Positions 9,935 through 19,104 of a stretch of 64,000 nucleotides of DNA are shown here, piece after piece; position 1 is the first letter of the stretch; the number at the start of each line of letters is the position of its first letter. A model generated the notes under the pieces. It was not told where the DNA came from. It made no database searches and worked only from the letters and a program-made list of their open reading frames with translations. The DNA is taken from positions 434,001 through 498,000 of the forward strand of contig NZ_CP128355.1 in assembly GCF_038789205.1 (NCBI RefSeq), given 5' to 3'. The position numbers and the translations under genes were made by a program. This stretch comes from Staphylococcus hsinchuensis (GTDB taxonomy: Bacteria; Bacillota; Bacilli; Staphylococcales; Staphylococcaceae).

Positions 9935-10354
9935 TTATTTATTTTGAGGTTTAGTATAGTTTAAATCCCAACCAATGTTGTATTTATCAATTAATTTAGC
10001 ATACTTTGCGCCCCAGAACATGTCAGCAAGTTCCATTTGAACGTCGCCATCAGCTTTAAGCTTTTCATATACATCTTTGATTGCTTCTTCACTATCAAAT
10101 TCTAATACTAGATAAACATTTCTATTGTCTCTCACGTTTAAATCTTCATCTGGTACGTCAGAGCACATAAATACTTGGTCATCTACTTCTAAACGCGCAT
10201 GGATGATACGATCTGGATTATCGACAGATTTTTCATCTACTTCTCCATATGTTTTCATTTCAGATACTTTACCTTCAAATACTTCACTATAAAATTCTAC
10301 CGCTTCTTTACAATTACCTTTGAAAAATAAATAAGGTGTAACTGTTTTTAACAT
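9935..10354 (-). CDS. PhnB-like VOC (glyoxalase/bleomycin-resistance fold) protein
   Basis: A 139-residue single-domain protein of the vicinal oxygen chelate superfamily, PhnB/YjdN branch. The opening LFFKGNCKEAVEFYSEVFEG and the distal MADMFWGAKYAKLIDKYNIGWDLNY-type ending (seen in two parts, FWGAKYAKLIDKYNIGWDLN) are characteristic. Most members have no proven reaction; some bind small aromatic or phosphonate-like ligands. AAAGGAG precedes the ATG at 10354. It stands alone, convergent with fda. Function is not predicted beyond the fold. Confidence 0.8.
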   Translation of the reverse strand: MLKTVTPYLFFKGNCKEAVEFYSEVFEGKVSEMKTYGEVDEKSVDNPDRIIHARLEVDDQVFMCSDVPDEDLNVRDNRNVYLVLEFDSEEAIKDVYEKLKADGDVQMELADMFWGAKYAKLIDKYNIGWDLNYTKPQNK

Positions 10355-11372
10355 AATTAGTCTCCTTTGTTTAAGTCAATTATTCTTTATATTAAATACT
10401 TTCTAATTTAAGTATAGGTGGCATAGATTCATTTTCAAGCAATAGCATTATTTAGCGCACAAAAAAACCAAGTACCCAATGGATACTTGGCATTGTAGTT
10501 CACGCTCATTAAAATTTACATAAGTACCGGTTACTATAAATGAATATAAAAATAGCTACGGGAAAACAAACTATGTTTAATTAAAAGTGATGCTATCCAT
10601 ATTGGTAGCGACAATTACCAAAGGGAAGCACATGCCTTTTAATAATTCTGCAGAATCAATTTATTTCAAGAGGAAAAGTTGATCTAGGAAATTCAAAAAT
10701 TAAACGAGGACATAAAATTTGTTTAAACTCTATGTAATTCATAAATGAGTGGAATACAATTTGAGAGGTAAATCAATACGTAATTATTCGGTAAGGTAGT
10801 TCAACTTTCTGTCAGAACATGATATAAACGTTGGGACGCCTATACCACTATTCACGTTAAACTCAATGCATAATGTCAAAAAGTATAGTTGATACATAAA
10901 AGTAACAATTCAAAAACACAAATTAACGGCTTGTGTTTTATTTTAAATAAATAACACCTTCACCCTTCAAAGCATAGTGACTTTATAACTAAGGAATTCA
11001 TGTAAGTCTATGTTGTCGTGTTGTTCATCTCCTTCACTATGTAATACACCAATTGATGTTATTTTAGGTTACTACTTAACAATATACATTGCCTGACATA
11101 AATGACCTAGGATTTCACGCCAAAAACTATATAGAATAATTTGTATAGTAATGTTAGGTAATAACTTAATTAAATTATATAATCAAATTTGCAATTTGTG
11201 AAGTTTTATTTTTGTGATTTTAAACTTTTAATTATCAAATCATGCTAATAATGCTCTACAGTTTTTTGTTATTTACCCTTTTCCTATATAGATGAAAAAG
11301 TGTCTTCATATATATAACGGTACTAAAAAAGATATAATAGAAATAAATTACGTTGTACGGAAGGTGAAAATG
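10355..11372. other. About 1 kb intergenic region, probably decayed sequence
   Basis: No intact gene seen. At 10462-10489 a hairpin (CCAAGTACCC / GGATACTTGG) with a T run on the minus strand looks like a terminator for minus-strand transcription arriving from the right, yet no gene is left there. Within 10967-11068 (minus) a short stretch reads as plausible protein (SIGVLHSEGDEQHDNIDL, then to MLstop) but a stop lies directly upstream. I interpret the region as remains of lost genes. A possible TATAAT at 11333-11338 may belong to the glycerate kinase promoter. Confidence 0.4.
10967..11068 (-). pseudogene. Possible C-terminal remnant of a lost gene
   Basis: 33 codons ending in a stop, with coding-like composition (SIGVLHSEGDEQHDNIDLHE and onward to TML). 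The frame is closed by TAA immediately upstream at 11069-11071 and there is no ribosome site. It lies upstream (minus sense) of the orphan terminator at 10462. The parent gene is not identified. Confidence 0.25.
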
Positions 11373-12506
11373 ATGAATATTATTTTAGCACCCGATTCAT
11401 TTAAAGGTAGTATGACTTCCTTTGAAATTACACAATATATGTCAGAAAGTATATATGAACTTTTTCCTGATGCTACAGTTCACGACCTCCCTATTGGCGA
11501 TGGTGGTGAAGGCACGATGCCAGCATTAGTACATGCAACAAATGGACAGTTTATCGAAGTTAACGTAACAGGTCCATTAGATGCTCAAGTTAACGCACGA
11601 TATGGCGTGTTAGGCGACCGAAGCACTTGTGTCATTGAAATGGCAGAAGCATCAGGACTCACACATGTGAATTCATCCCAAATGAACGTCATGAAAGCAA
11701 CAACATTTGGTACAGGAGAACTGATTAAACATGCTTTAGATCAAGGTTACAAAGATTTCATTTTGGCAATTGGGGGCTCTGCGACTAATGATGGTGGCGC
11801 TGGTATGTTACAAGCATTGGGGGCTCAATTAACTGATAAGGCCGGTAATGAAATTGGTTTCGGAGGCGAGTCTTTAAGCCAAGTCGAACACATCGACTTA
11901 TCACATTTTGATCAACGCATCTCAACAAGCAAATTTATCATAGCTACAGATGTCCAAAATCCTTTTATTGGTTCCAATGGTGCGTCATTTGTGTTTGGCG
12001 CACAAAAAGGCGCAACGACAACAGAACAACGTCAGCTTGATAACAACCTTAAACATTGGGCAGATGTGATTAATCAATATCAAAATGTGAAACTTCATCA
12101 TTTACCTGGTGCAGGTGCTGCAGGTGGACTTGGTGGTGCTTTTAAAGCGTTCTTCCCTAGTTATTTTGAAGATGGCATTGAAGTAGTAATTAAACATACA
12201 AATTTAGAAAGCTATTTACCACATGCTGATTTAGTCATTACAGGCGAAGGAAAGATTGATCACCAAACCTTTTTTGGAAAGGCACCTATTGGTATTGCTC
12301 ATTGTGCACAACGCTTTAATGTACCAGTGATATTTATTGGGGGCACAGTTGATGTAGATTTCAAACAATGCCAACAACACGGTGTCATCGGAGCATTTAG
12401 TTTAACAGATCGACCTCAATCCCTTGAATATACGATACAACACTCTCCACAATTGCTAAAAAAATTAACTCAAAACATTATAAGTACTTATTTTCATAGT
12501 TTATAG
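11373..12506 (+). CDS. glxK: Glycerate kinase
   Basis: A 377-residue glycerate kinase of the GlxK/GarK family, phosphorylating glycerate to 2- or 3-phosphoglycerate with ATP. Family hallmarks are the start MNIILAPDSFKGSMTS, DLPIGDGGEGTM near residue 45, IGGSATNDGGAGMLQALGA near 130, and PGAGAAGGLGGA and TGEGKIDHQT in the C-terminal half. GGAAGGTG precedes two adjacent ATGs; the second (11373) has better spacing. The open frame extends to 11292 but without a ribosome site. It is monocistronic and followed by a hairpin. Confidence 0.92.
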   Translation: MNIILAPDSFKGSMTSFEITQYMSESIYELFPDATVHDLPIGDGGEGTMPALVHATNGQFIEVNVTGPLDAQVNARYGVLGDRSTCVIEMAEASGLTHVNSSQMNVMKATTFGTGELIKHALDQGYKDFILAIGGSATNDGGAGMLQALGAQLTDKAGNEIGFGGESLSQVEHIDLSHFDQRISTSKFIIATDVQNPFIGSNGASFVFGAQKGATTTEQRQLDNNLKHWADVINQYQNVKLHHLPGAGAAGGLGGAFKAFFPSYFEDGIEVVIKHTNLESYLPHADLVITGEGKIDHQTFFGKAPIGIAHCAQRFNVPVIFIGGTVDVDFKQCQQHGVIGAFSLTDRPQSLEYTIQHSPQLLKKLTQNIISTYFHSL

Positions 12507-12521
12507 TGTAAGTAATACAAA

Positions 12522-12557
12522 AAAGGTTCAGCAATTTCAATAAATCGCTGAACCTTT
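12522..12557. terminator. Bidirectional terminator
   Basis: AAAGGTTCAGC pairs with GCTGAACCTTT between convergent glxK and the Gfo/Idh/MocA gene; A run on the left and T-rich sequence on the right allow function in both directions. Confidence 0.85.
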
Positions 12558-12577
12558 CTCACTAAAAATATTATTTA

Positions 12578-13564
12578 TTATATAGATGGTCCTACTTCAA
12601 TATTCGCGCTCTTTAACGCCAGTTCCAACACTTCCATTACGTTAATGCTATGTTCTAGTTGTTGTTGAGCAAATGTGTAATCTTTATGTTGGAGGATGTC
12701 AGTGATTTTTAAAAATTCATCATACATGCGATGTTTATCTTGATGATCTTTAAACATTTGAACGCCACCATCGTTATATCTTAATTCTATTTCGTTTAGT
12801 TCATTGGTTGGACCATTAATTTGTAATGTCGCAACATCGCCTTGTATCGTGGACTGATTTGGTGATGTTGAATCTTTTGCTCCCACACAAACGACTTTCA
12901 TACTTTCATATTCTAGAATGAGCACCCCTGAAGTATCAATATTTCGTTCTATATTTGGGAAATATGTCACACGAAGAGGCATGCCGAACAATCCAACTGC
13001 AAGATGCACGTTGTAAACGTTTAAGTCCATTAATGCTCCGCCACCTTTATCGGGATCGAATACAGGTTGAACTTCTCCTTGTTTAAATTTATCGTAACGA
13101 GAAGAATACTGTGAATAGTTGAATTGCACTATTTTACAATGTCCTATTTCTTGCAGTGAATTTTTTAAAGTTTCAAAGTTATTTAAATATAAATTATTAA
13201 TTGCTTCAATGATGATTACATTATTTTCTTGTGATAATGTTTGTAACGTTTGCAACTCTGCTTTCGTCAATGTGAAGGGTTTTTCACAAATAACATGTTT
13301 CTGATGTTCAATGGCCAGCTTTGCAAATTTAAAATGTAAATGGTTAGGTACAGCAAGATAAATAACATCTAACGATTCATCTGTTATAAATTGGGTGAAA
13401 TCTTCGTATGCATGCTTGATATTATATTGTTTCTGTAATGTTTCAATATTTTGAGGGTTACGGCCGGATGAGACGATGCTGTGAAACGTCACATCTTGCA
13501 TTTGCTCAAATACTGGTAAAGCTTCTTTTACAATTTTGCCTGCACCAACGATTCCAATGTTCAT
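12578..13564 (-). CDS. Gfo/Idh/MocA-family NAD(P) oxidoreductase
   Basis: A 328-residue dehydrogenase with an N-terminal Rossmann domain (IGIVGAGKIVKEALPVF, residues 3-19) and the conserved active-site-region motif EKPFTL near residue 95, typical of Gfo/Idh/MocA sugar or inositol dehydrogenases. A C-terminal alpha/beta domain follows, with GGGALMDLNVYNVHLA near 175 containing the characteristic Asp/His region. AGGGGT lies upstream of ATG 13564. It stands alone on the minus strand, so the substrate cannot be deduced. Confidence 0.85.
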   Translation of the reverse strand: MNIGIVGAGKIVKEALPVFEQMQDVTFHSIVSSGRNPQNIETLQKQYNIKHAYEDFTQFITDESLDVIYLAVPNHLHFKFAKLAIEHQKHVICEKPFTLTKAELQTLQTLSQENNVIIIEAINNLYLNNFETLKNSLQEIGHCKIVQFNYSQYSSRYDKFKQGEVQPVFDPDKGGGALMDLNVYNVHLAVGLFGMPLRVTYFPNIERNIDTSGVLILEYESMKVVCVGAKDSTSPNQSTIQGDVATLQINGPTNELNEIELRYNDGGVQMFKDHQDKHRMYDEFLKITDILQHKDYTFAQQQLEHSINVMEVLELALKSANIEVGPSI

Positions 13565-13700
13565 AATTATTGACCCCTTTTATTTATTTAAGAATAAGAT
13601 CTTACTCATAATCTTAATCACTCAATCTTATATGTCAATTAATTATCATAAGGTCAATCTGATACTAAAATCATTTTCACTTACAATTCTTTCAACTAAA

Positions 13701-14828
13701 TTATTTGAAAAGCTCTACTAATTTTTCAGCTGCATTTTGTGAAAACATGCGTTCTAAATTGTCTTGTGAGCCTTGAGCACTTTCACGAGAATGTTTATAC
13801 ATTTCTTGTTCATAATATTGAATTGCTGGATATAATGTATCTTTTTGCTTTAGAGCTTCAACAAATAGATACGCATCATATAAAGCTGCATTCACGCCTT
13901 CACCTGCGAACGGACTCATGACATGCGCTGCATCACCCATCAATGAAATTGAACCATTACTTTCCCACGTTAAGCTAATTGGTAGTTTATAAATACGTCT
14001 AAATAAAATGTCATCATTCATAGATTCTATATATTGTAATAATGAAGCATCCCAGTCATGGAAATCTCTCAATAATTGTTGTTTTAGTTCAGATGGTGAC
14101 AGTTTCTTATAGTCATCTAATTTATCATAATCCATTCTATATGAAGCATAAACTTTTATTCGTCCATCGCCGTTAAGTTGTGCTAATAAAGCTTGATTTT
14201 GATCGAGTGCCATCATTTTCCCGTTTTTATTGTAGGCAGCTAAATCTGGATATTTGTTTTTTACGTCATCTATATTGATTTCTATCATTGAAATTCCAGT
14301 ATATTCAATATCTGTTGATGTGAGGTAAGGTCTTACTTTAGAAAATGCACCATCTACCCCCATCACAAAATCAAAAATTTGTTTTTCATTTTCATTGAAT
14401 GTGATTTCTACTTGACCGTTTTTGAATTGCTCTAATGACTTGAACTTATAACCGTATTGAATATGACTTGAATCGATATGTGTTCTGATTAAATCACATA
14501 ACTCTCCTCTATCAATTTCAGGACGACCGCCTTCACCTTCTGCAGTTTCTTCGTAATAGACTGTACCATCTTTGCCTACAATTTTTGTATCTTCACCATC
14601 GTAACGTGCAAGTTTTTTAAATTCTTCCAAAATACCTGCTTCTTTTAATGCAACTTGCCCACTTTCTTCATGAATATCTAGTGAACCGCCTCTCTCACTA
14701 TTAATAGTCGGTTCTCCTTTTTCAAAAATAGTGAACTGGTATCCTGCATTTTGAAGTAACAATCCGAGCATTAACCCACCAGGGCCACCACCGATAATAG
14801 CGATTTTATGGTTTTTATTTACTGCCAA
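13701..14828 (-). CDS. FAD-dependent monooxygenase (TetX/PHBH-like)
   Basis: A 375-residue class A flavoprotein monooxygenase. It has the FAD/NAD loop AIIGGGPGGLMLGLLLQNAG at 10-29 and the second FAD motif GDAAHVMSPFAGEGVNAAL near residue 300, with a TetX-like overall length. It could hydroxylate an aromatic or antibiotic substrate; the substrate is unknown. It begins with TTG at 14828, three bases after the padR stop, with GAGAGGGA inside the end of padR serving as ribosome site, so it is translationally coupled to padR. Expression is therefore probably controlled by that PadR protein through the palindromes at 15428-15485. Confidence 0.85.
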   Translation of the reverse strand: MAVNKNHKIAIIGGGPGGLMLGLLLQNAGYQFTIFEKGEPTINSERGGSLDIHEESGQVALKEAGILEEFKKLARYDGEDTKIVGKDGTVYYEETAEGEGGRPEIDRGELCDLIRTHIDSSHIQYGYKFKSLEQFKNGQVEITFNENEKQIFDFVMGVDGAFSKVRPYLTSTDIEYTGISMIEINIDDVKNKYPDLAAYNKNGKMMALDQNQALLAQLNGDGRIKVYASYRMDYDKLDDYKKLSPSELKQQLLRDFHDWDASLLQYIESMNDDILFRRIYKLPISLTWESNGSISLMGDAAHVMSPFAGEGVNAALYDAYLFVEALKQKDTLYPAIQYYEQEMYKHSRESAQGSQDNLERMFSQNAAEKLVELFK

Positions 14829-14831
14829 TTT

Positions 14832-15410
14832 TTATCCCTCTCTTTCACTATATAAGTCATCTAAATCGTTTTTCGTTTTTTCTACAAATGCGTCGAATTT
14901 TGCTTTTTTCTCTTTATCTTTCATTGCTTCTTTACTTTTTATAATAAATGTCTTAAATAAATCTTGAAGTTGTGCTCTAAAAGCTTTCATTTTTTCAAAG
15001 TCCATATTTTTAAATTGTTCTAATCTTTGTAACATGGCGTCATCCATATTTTCAGCTAAAAATGTTTCGCCTTCTTCAGTTATAGAATAAACTTTCTTTT
15101 TACCGTCCTTTTCGATAGATACAAACTCTCTATCTTCTAACATTTGTAATATTGGATACACTGAGCCAGGACTTGGTGAATAAAATCCTCTAAATTGTTC
15201 TTCTAAATCTTTTATGATTTGATATCCGTGTTTAGACTCGCCTTGTAACATTTTTAAAATAACAAATTGTAAATTACCTTTTTTGAAAAATCTTTCTTTT
15301 GCAAATGGTCCTCCGAATCTTTCATGACCTTTGCCAAAACCAAAGCCGTCTTTATCCATTAAACGATGTGCGAATGCTGCTTGTCTTTTTTGAAAATGTC
15401 TTTTAAACAT
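14832..15410 (-). CDS. PadR-family transcriptional regulator
   Basis: A 192-residue regulator. A PadR winged helix covers roughly residues 45-120: LQFVILKMLQGESKHGYQII, then SPGSVYPILQMLEDREFV (recognition helix) and a wing KDGKKKVYSITEEG. A charged helical C-terminal part, rich in Lys/Glu, is the expected dimerisation region. ATG 15410 is chosen because AAAGGTGA is 6 bases upstream; an upstream GTG at 15419 overlaps that site. It is the first gene of a two-gene operon with the flavin monooxygenase. Three palindromes just upstream are likely autoregulatory operators. PadR proteins usually repress and release on binding a small, often aromatic or antibiotic, ligand. Confidence 0.88.
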   Translation of the reverse strand: MFKRHFQKRQAAFAHRLMDKDGFGFGKGHERFGGPFAKERFFKKGNLQFVILKMLQGESKHGYQIIKDLEEQFRGFYSPSPGSVYPILQMLEDREFVSIEKDGKKKVYSITEEGETFLAENMDDAMLQRLEQFKNMDFEKMKAFRAQLQDLFKTFIIKSKEAMKDKEKKAKFDAFVEKTKNDLDDLYSEREG

Positions 15411-15427
15411 ATAAATCACCTTTCTTT

Positions 15428-15485
15428 ATTTCGATATATCGAAATAATAAACGATATATCGTTATCAGTCAAGATATATCGTTAT
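15428..15485. promoter_or_regulatory. Triple palindromic operator upstream of padR
   Basis: Three copies of a palindrome with core GATATATC: ATTTCGATATATCGAAAT (15428-15445, perfect), AACGATATATCGTT (15450-15463, perfect) and AGATATATCGTT (15472-15483, imperfect). Their centres are 20 bases apart (15436.5, 15456.5, 15476.5), so they lie on nearly the same helix face. They overlap the expected promoter position of the padR-monooxygenase operon. Confidence 0.8.
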
Positions 15486-15623
15486 CTATTTTCCATTTTT
15501 ATATAAATTGTTTGCTCAAACACTTGATATGACTTGTTTTTATAGAATGAACAGTGAAATAAATTTTCCACAAATGAGTGAATAGTTAGTTACTTTTTTA
15601 AATAGTGCATATTGATATAAAAA

Positions 15624-15715
15624 AAGAGCCTAAGACAAAAATTTATGTCTCAGACTCTTTGTCAATTAGGTGAGCGTACAAAAACTCTATATGAAAAATC
15701 GATTTCTGTCCCACT
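15624..15715. repeat. Dispersed staphylococcal intergenic repeat, copy B (short)
   Basis: AGAGCCTAAGACA ... TGTCTCAGACTCTTTGTCA, then ATCGATTTCTGTCCCACTT. This is a shortened form of copy A in the same orientation, placed between the padR promoter region and the end of ipdC. The AAGAG/CTCTT hairpin with flanking A and T runs can terminate ipdC. Confidence 0.7.
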
Positions 15716-15747
15716 TAATTTTTTGCATAATTTGAGTGAACCTTTAC

Positions 15748-17391
15748 TTAGCCATTTTGCTTAGCGAAAACTTTACCCATTTCATTTAATTTTTCTGGCG
15801 CATCGTGTACTGCCATTTTCACTTCTACTAAGTGCATCTTATCTGTTTCACGTTCTATTTGATCAAATGCAGCTTGAAGTTGTTCACTTGTATTTACATC
15901 GTGCACTGATACCGCTTCATCTTCGCCGAATACAGCAGGTAACATTTGATAGTTCCACATTTTAATATCGTTATAGCGAGCTGTTTCTCCGTGAATTTTA
16001 CGTTCAACTGTATAGCCATCATTGTTTATAACGAAAATCACTGGCTTAATTTGTTCTCTCATCATTGTAGAAATCGCTTGAACTGTTAACTGTAGTGAAC
16101 CGTCACCAATGAGTAATAAATTACGACGTGTTGTATCTGCAATTTGTGAACCTAAAGTTGATGGTAACGTATAACCGATTGAGCCCCATAATGGTTGACC
16201 TATAAACGTATTACTGCGGCTTAATGTTAGGTCATATGCACCAAAGAACGATGTCCCTTGTTCTGCAAGAATAACATCATCTGGTTGTATAAACGTTTGC
16301 ATCATTTTGAAATACGTTTCTTGTGTTAAAGCATTGTTATTCAATTCAAAATCTTGATTTTCAACACGTTGATATTGTGGGAAATCTGAATCATTTTTGT
16401 AATCCATATTGTTTAGTCCTTCTAATAATTCTGGAAGTGCAATATGATCTGCAGTTGTTTCATTCATTTTGAAATTACGATGATTCAACATCACAACATC
16501 ATCTAAATCAAATTCGTATGAGAAACCAGCTGTTGCTGAATCTGTCAATTTAGCGCCGATATTTAATATCGCATCACTTTGGTCAACGTATTCTCGAACT
16601 TGGTCTTCTGCCAATACGCCATCATAAATACCAATATAGTATGGACTTTCTTCGTTGAATGCACCTTTTCCTAGTGATAATTGAGCGACTGGAATTTGTT
16701 TTTCTCGTGCAAAGCGTTCTAATTGATCATGTAAATCAAAACTATTAATCTCATGGCCCGCAATAATCACAGGTTTAGATGCACTTTGTAATTTCTCGTG
16801 CACCATTTCTATATAACGGTCAATATCATTACTTTCTGTTGATGATAATTGGAATGATTCTTTAACTTCGATTTCTTCACCTGCTACATCTATAGGTAAG
16901 TGAATGTGCACAGGTCTGCGTTCATTATACGCTGCTTCAAGCACTCTTGGAATTTCAGTCTGTGCATTTTCAGGTGTAATATAAGCTTGTGTAGTTGTAA
17001 TCGGTTCATACATTTTGCGGTAATCATCAAAGTTACCTTCACCTAAAGAATGGTGTACATATTTTCCAGCATTTTCAACAGCTCTTGTAGGCGCACCTGT
17101 AATTTGAATAACAGGTATACGTTCTGCATATGATCCTGCAATACCATTAACTGCACTTAATTCTCCGACACCAAATGTCGTAATCATAGCAGCCATACCA
17201 TTGATACGTGCATATCCATCTGCTGCATAACTTGCGTTTAATTCGTTTGTGTTACCTACCCATTGCATATCTTGTCTATCAATAACATCATCTAAAAATG
17301 CTAAATTAAAGTCACCAGGAACTCCGAAAATCTTATCTATGTCTAACGCGTGAATACAATCTAATAAATATTGTCCTACTCGTTTTTTCAT
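15748..17391 (-). CDS. ipdC: Indole-3-pyruvate/pyruvate decarboxylase (ThDP enzyme)
   Basis: A 547-residue thiamine-diphosphate-dependent 2-oxo acid decarboxylase. Seen are the N-terminal pyrimidine-binding domain with FGVPGDFNLAFLDD and the conserved Glu in WVGNTNELNASYAADGYAR near residue 50, HHSLGEG near residue 114, and the ThDP-binding motif GDGSLQLTVQAIS ... NNDGYTVE near residues 430-460. Length matches the staphylococcal protein annotated as indole-3-pyruvate decarboxylase. The start is ATG 17391 after AAGGGGA; the ATG at 17409 overlaps this ribosome site. True substrate (branched-chain oxo acids, pyruvate or indolepyruvate) cannot be fixed from sequence. Confidence 0.88.
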   Translation of the reverse strand: MKKRVGQYLLDCIHALDIDKIFGVPGDFNLAFLDDVIDRQDMQWVGNTNELNASYAADGYARINGMAAMITTFGVGELSAVNGIAGSYAERIPVIQITGAPTRAVENAGKYVHHSLGEGNFDDYRKMYEPITTTQAYITPENAQTEIPRVLEAAYNERRPVHIHLPIDVAGEEIEVKESFQLSSTESNDIDRYIEMVHEKLQSASKPVIIAGHEINSFDLHDQLERFAREKQIPVAQLSLGKGAFNEESPYYIGIYDGVLAEDQVREYVDQSDAILNIGAKLTDSATAGFSYEFDLDDVVMLNHRNFKMNETTADHIALPELLEGLNNMDYKNDSDFPQYQRVENQDFELNNNALTQETYFKMMQTFIQPDDVILAEQGTSFFGAYDLTLSRSNTFIGQPLWGSIGYTLPSTLGSQIADTTRRNLLLIGDGSLQLTVQAISTMMREQIKPVIFVINNDGYTVERKIHGETARYNDIKMWNYQMLPAVFGEDEAVSVHDVNTSEQLQAAFDQIERETDKMHLVEVKMAVHDAPEKLNEMGKVFAKQNG

Positions 17392-17484
17392 ATTATCATT
17401 CCCCTTCATAAGAACTTCTTACATTATCAAGGTATCGTATTTAATAAATAAGGTCAATAATATTGACTTATATTGCGTCCCTTC

Positions 17485-18414
17485 TTACTTTTTCATCTCT
17501 AGTTGATGTACTAAATGCGTTAACATTTCATTATTTGGCGTAGGGATATCAAACGCTTTACCATATTCAACTATTTGTCCGTTGAGATAGTCAACTTCTG
17601 TTAAACGGCCCTTGTATAAATCTTGGTGCATTGAAGGATAATGTAAACCTTGAGCTTCGATAGGATAAGCATTTTCTATTTTTTCTACCAACTCATCTAC
17701 TGACAATGACACGCCTTTTTGCTTAGTCACTTCAACAATTTCTTCAATAATAGGAGTAATCATTTTACGAGCATTAGTATATTGCGCAAATTCATTTATT
17801 GTTTTGTCTAGAATTGTGCATAGCGGATTTAATACACTATTTAATGTCGCCTTAGACCATATAGAATGAAATACGTTGTCACTAATTTTAGAGTTGAGCT
17901 GTGCGTAGTTGAATATATTATTAATCTTTTCAGTACGATCATCGGCATGCCCATCTGCACGTTGCAATTCAATTGTGCCTGTACCTTCTAATAGCAACTG
18001 TCCAGGGCCTCTAAGACCAGCCGTCCACATTGTTACAGCAAGGAATACTTGTTTCATAGGTACAATTTTTGAAAATCGTTCATCATGTCCTAGTCCATTC
18101 ATCATCGTTAATATAGCAGTATCATCTTGGATAGCATCTACATTCAGTAAATCGTTAATCATACGTTCCGATTCCATCGCCTTAGTCAAAATAATGACTA
18201 AATCAAATTGTTCTGACACATCTTCTGGATGTTTCGCTTTAATGTCTACTGTGTAAGTTTCAGTTTCTGTCTGAATTTCAAGACCATTATTGTTGATTTG
18301 TTGCACATGATCTTCCCAATAATCTATTAAAGTTACATCATAACCAGCATTAGCAATGTGTGTTCCAATACGACCACCCATTGCGCCAGCACCAGCAATA
18401 GCAATTTTGTTCAT
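17485..18414 (-). CDS. 2-dehydropantoate 2-reductase family protein
   Basis: A 309-residue NADPH-dependent reductase of the ketopantoate reductase family. The N-terminal Rossmann loop is AIAGAGAMGGRIGTHIANAG, and the C-terminal helical domain contains SKATLNSVLNPLCTIL with the family's catalytic Lys. Two ATGs (18417, 18414) follow GAGGAGT; the second has better spacing. A separate panE-like gene lies at 26335 beside panBC, so this copy may be a paralog acting on another 2-oxo acid. It lies 75 bases upstream of ipdC on the same strand, possibly co-transcribed. Confidence 0.85.
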   Translation of the reverse strand: MNKIAIAGAGAMGGRIGTHIANAGYDVTLIDYWEDHVQQINNNGLEIQTETETYTVDIKAKHPEDVSEQFDLVIILTKAMESERMINDLLNVDAIQDDTAILTMMNGLGHDERFSKIVPMKQVFLAVTMWTAGLRGPGQLLLEGTGTIELQRADGHADDRTEKINNIFNYAQLNSKISDNVFHSIWSKATLNSVLNPLCTILDKTINEFAQYTNARKMITPIIEEIVEVTKQKGVSLSVDELVEKIENAYPIEAQGLHYPSMHQDLYKGRLTEVDYLNGQIVEYGKAFDIPTPNNEMLTHLVHQLEMKK

Positions 18415-18547
18415 CATATCACTCCTCTTTATATTTATAGTAGAACTAATAATTTTACACTTCAACAATCCGAACTGAACGTTACTTTAATACAATGCGT
18501 TTACGTCCGAACGTTGTTTAAAAATACGAATCATTGGAAAGTAAAAA

Positions 18548-18584
18548 CCCATTAAAAAGATTTTATTAAAATCCTTTTAATGGG
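18548..18584 (-). terminator. Terminator after the MarR gene
   Basis: CCCATTAAAAAGATTTT and AAAATCCTTTTAATGGG form a 17-bp stem with one mismatch and a tiny loop, 36 bases after the marR-type gene's stop; followed on the minus strand by TTTTTAC. Confidence 0.8.
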
Positions 18585-18619
18585 CTTAATATCAGAAACT
18601 AATATCCTCAACTATTCTT

Positions 18620-19078
18620 TTATTTGTTTACTTCATTTTTCAAATATTTAACTTCGTGGAAGCCTGGACGATGTGAGGCGAATTCTTCCATGATGGCATA
18701 CCAATCATTGCCAACTTTTTTCTGAATATCCTGGAACAAATCATTTTGAGCTTTATTGAGTTCTTTCACTAATTTTGTCCCTTTGGCAGTCGGATATAAC
18801 ACTTTAACACGTTTATCATATTCAGACGTTTTTTCTTCAATATAAGCTTCATCTCTTAATTTTTTTAATGAAGCATGACTGCCTTGTTTAGAAATTTCCA
18901 TACTCTTTAACAAATCTTTAATTGTAATGCCTGGTACTTTTTCTATAAAAAACAAAAAACGATGATGTTGTCGGTTCAATCCATGTTGTTCTATAATTTC
19001 GTCAGCTGTATTGATAAAAGTTTTATAGGCAAAATAAAACAATAGATTTTCATAGTCGTTATTGTCTAATGTCATCAT
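18620..19078 (-). CDS. MarR-family transcriptional regulator
   Basis: A 152-residue winged-helix regulator. The HTH lies near residues 45-75 (GITIKDLLKSMEISKQGSHA, SLKKLRDEAYIEEK), followed by the wing with EYDKRVKVLYPTAKG, the typical MarR D-x-R wing. ATG 19078 is preferred because AAAGGA is 6 bases upstream; an upstream ATG at 19084 abuts the ribosome site. It follows the glycerophosphodiesterase gene by about 20 bases, so both are one operon. The ligand and targets are unknown. Confidence 0.82.
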   Translation of the reverse strand: MMTLDNNDYENLLFYFAYKTFINTADEIIEQHGLNRQHHRFLFFIEKVPGITIKDLLKSMEISKQGSHASLKKLRDEAYIEEKTSEYDKRVKVLYPTAKGTKLVKELNKAQNDLFQDIQKKVGNDWYAIMEEFASHRPGFHEVKYLKNEVNK

Positions 19079-19104
19079 CCACATTCCTTTAAAAATTTTT
19101 GTTA

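Noticed and set aside
15484-15623. T-box or riboswitch upstream of padR/ipdC
   Set aside because: No T-box sequence or specifier structure visible; the conserved structure is the PadR palindromes and the intergenic repeat.
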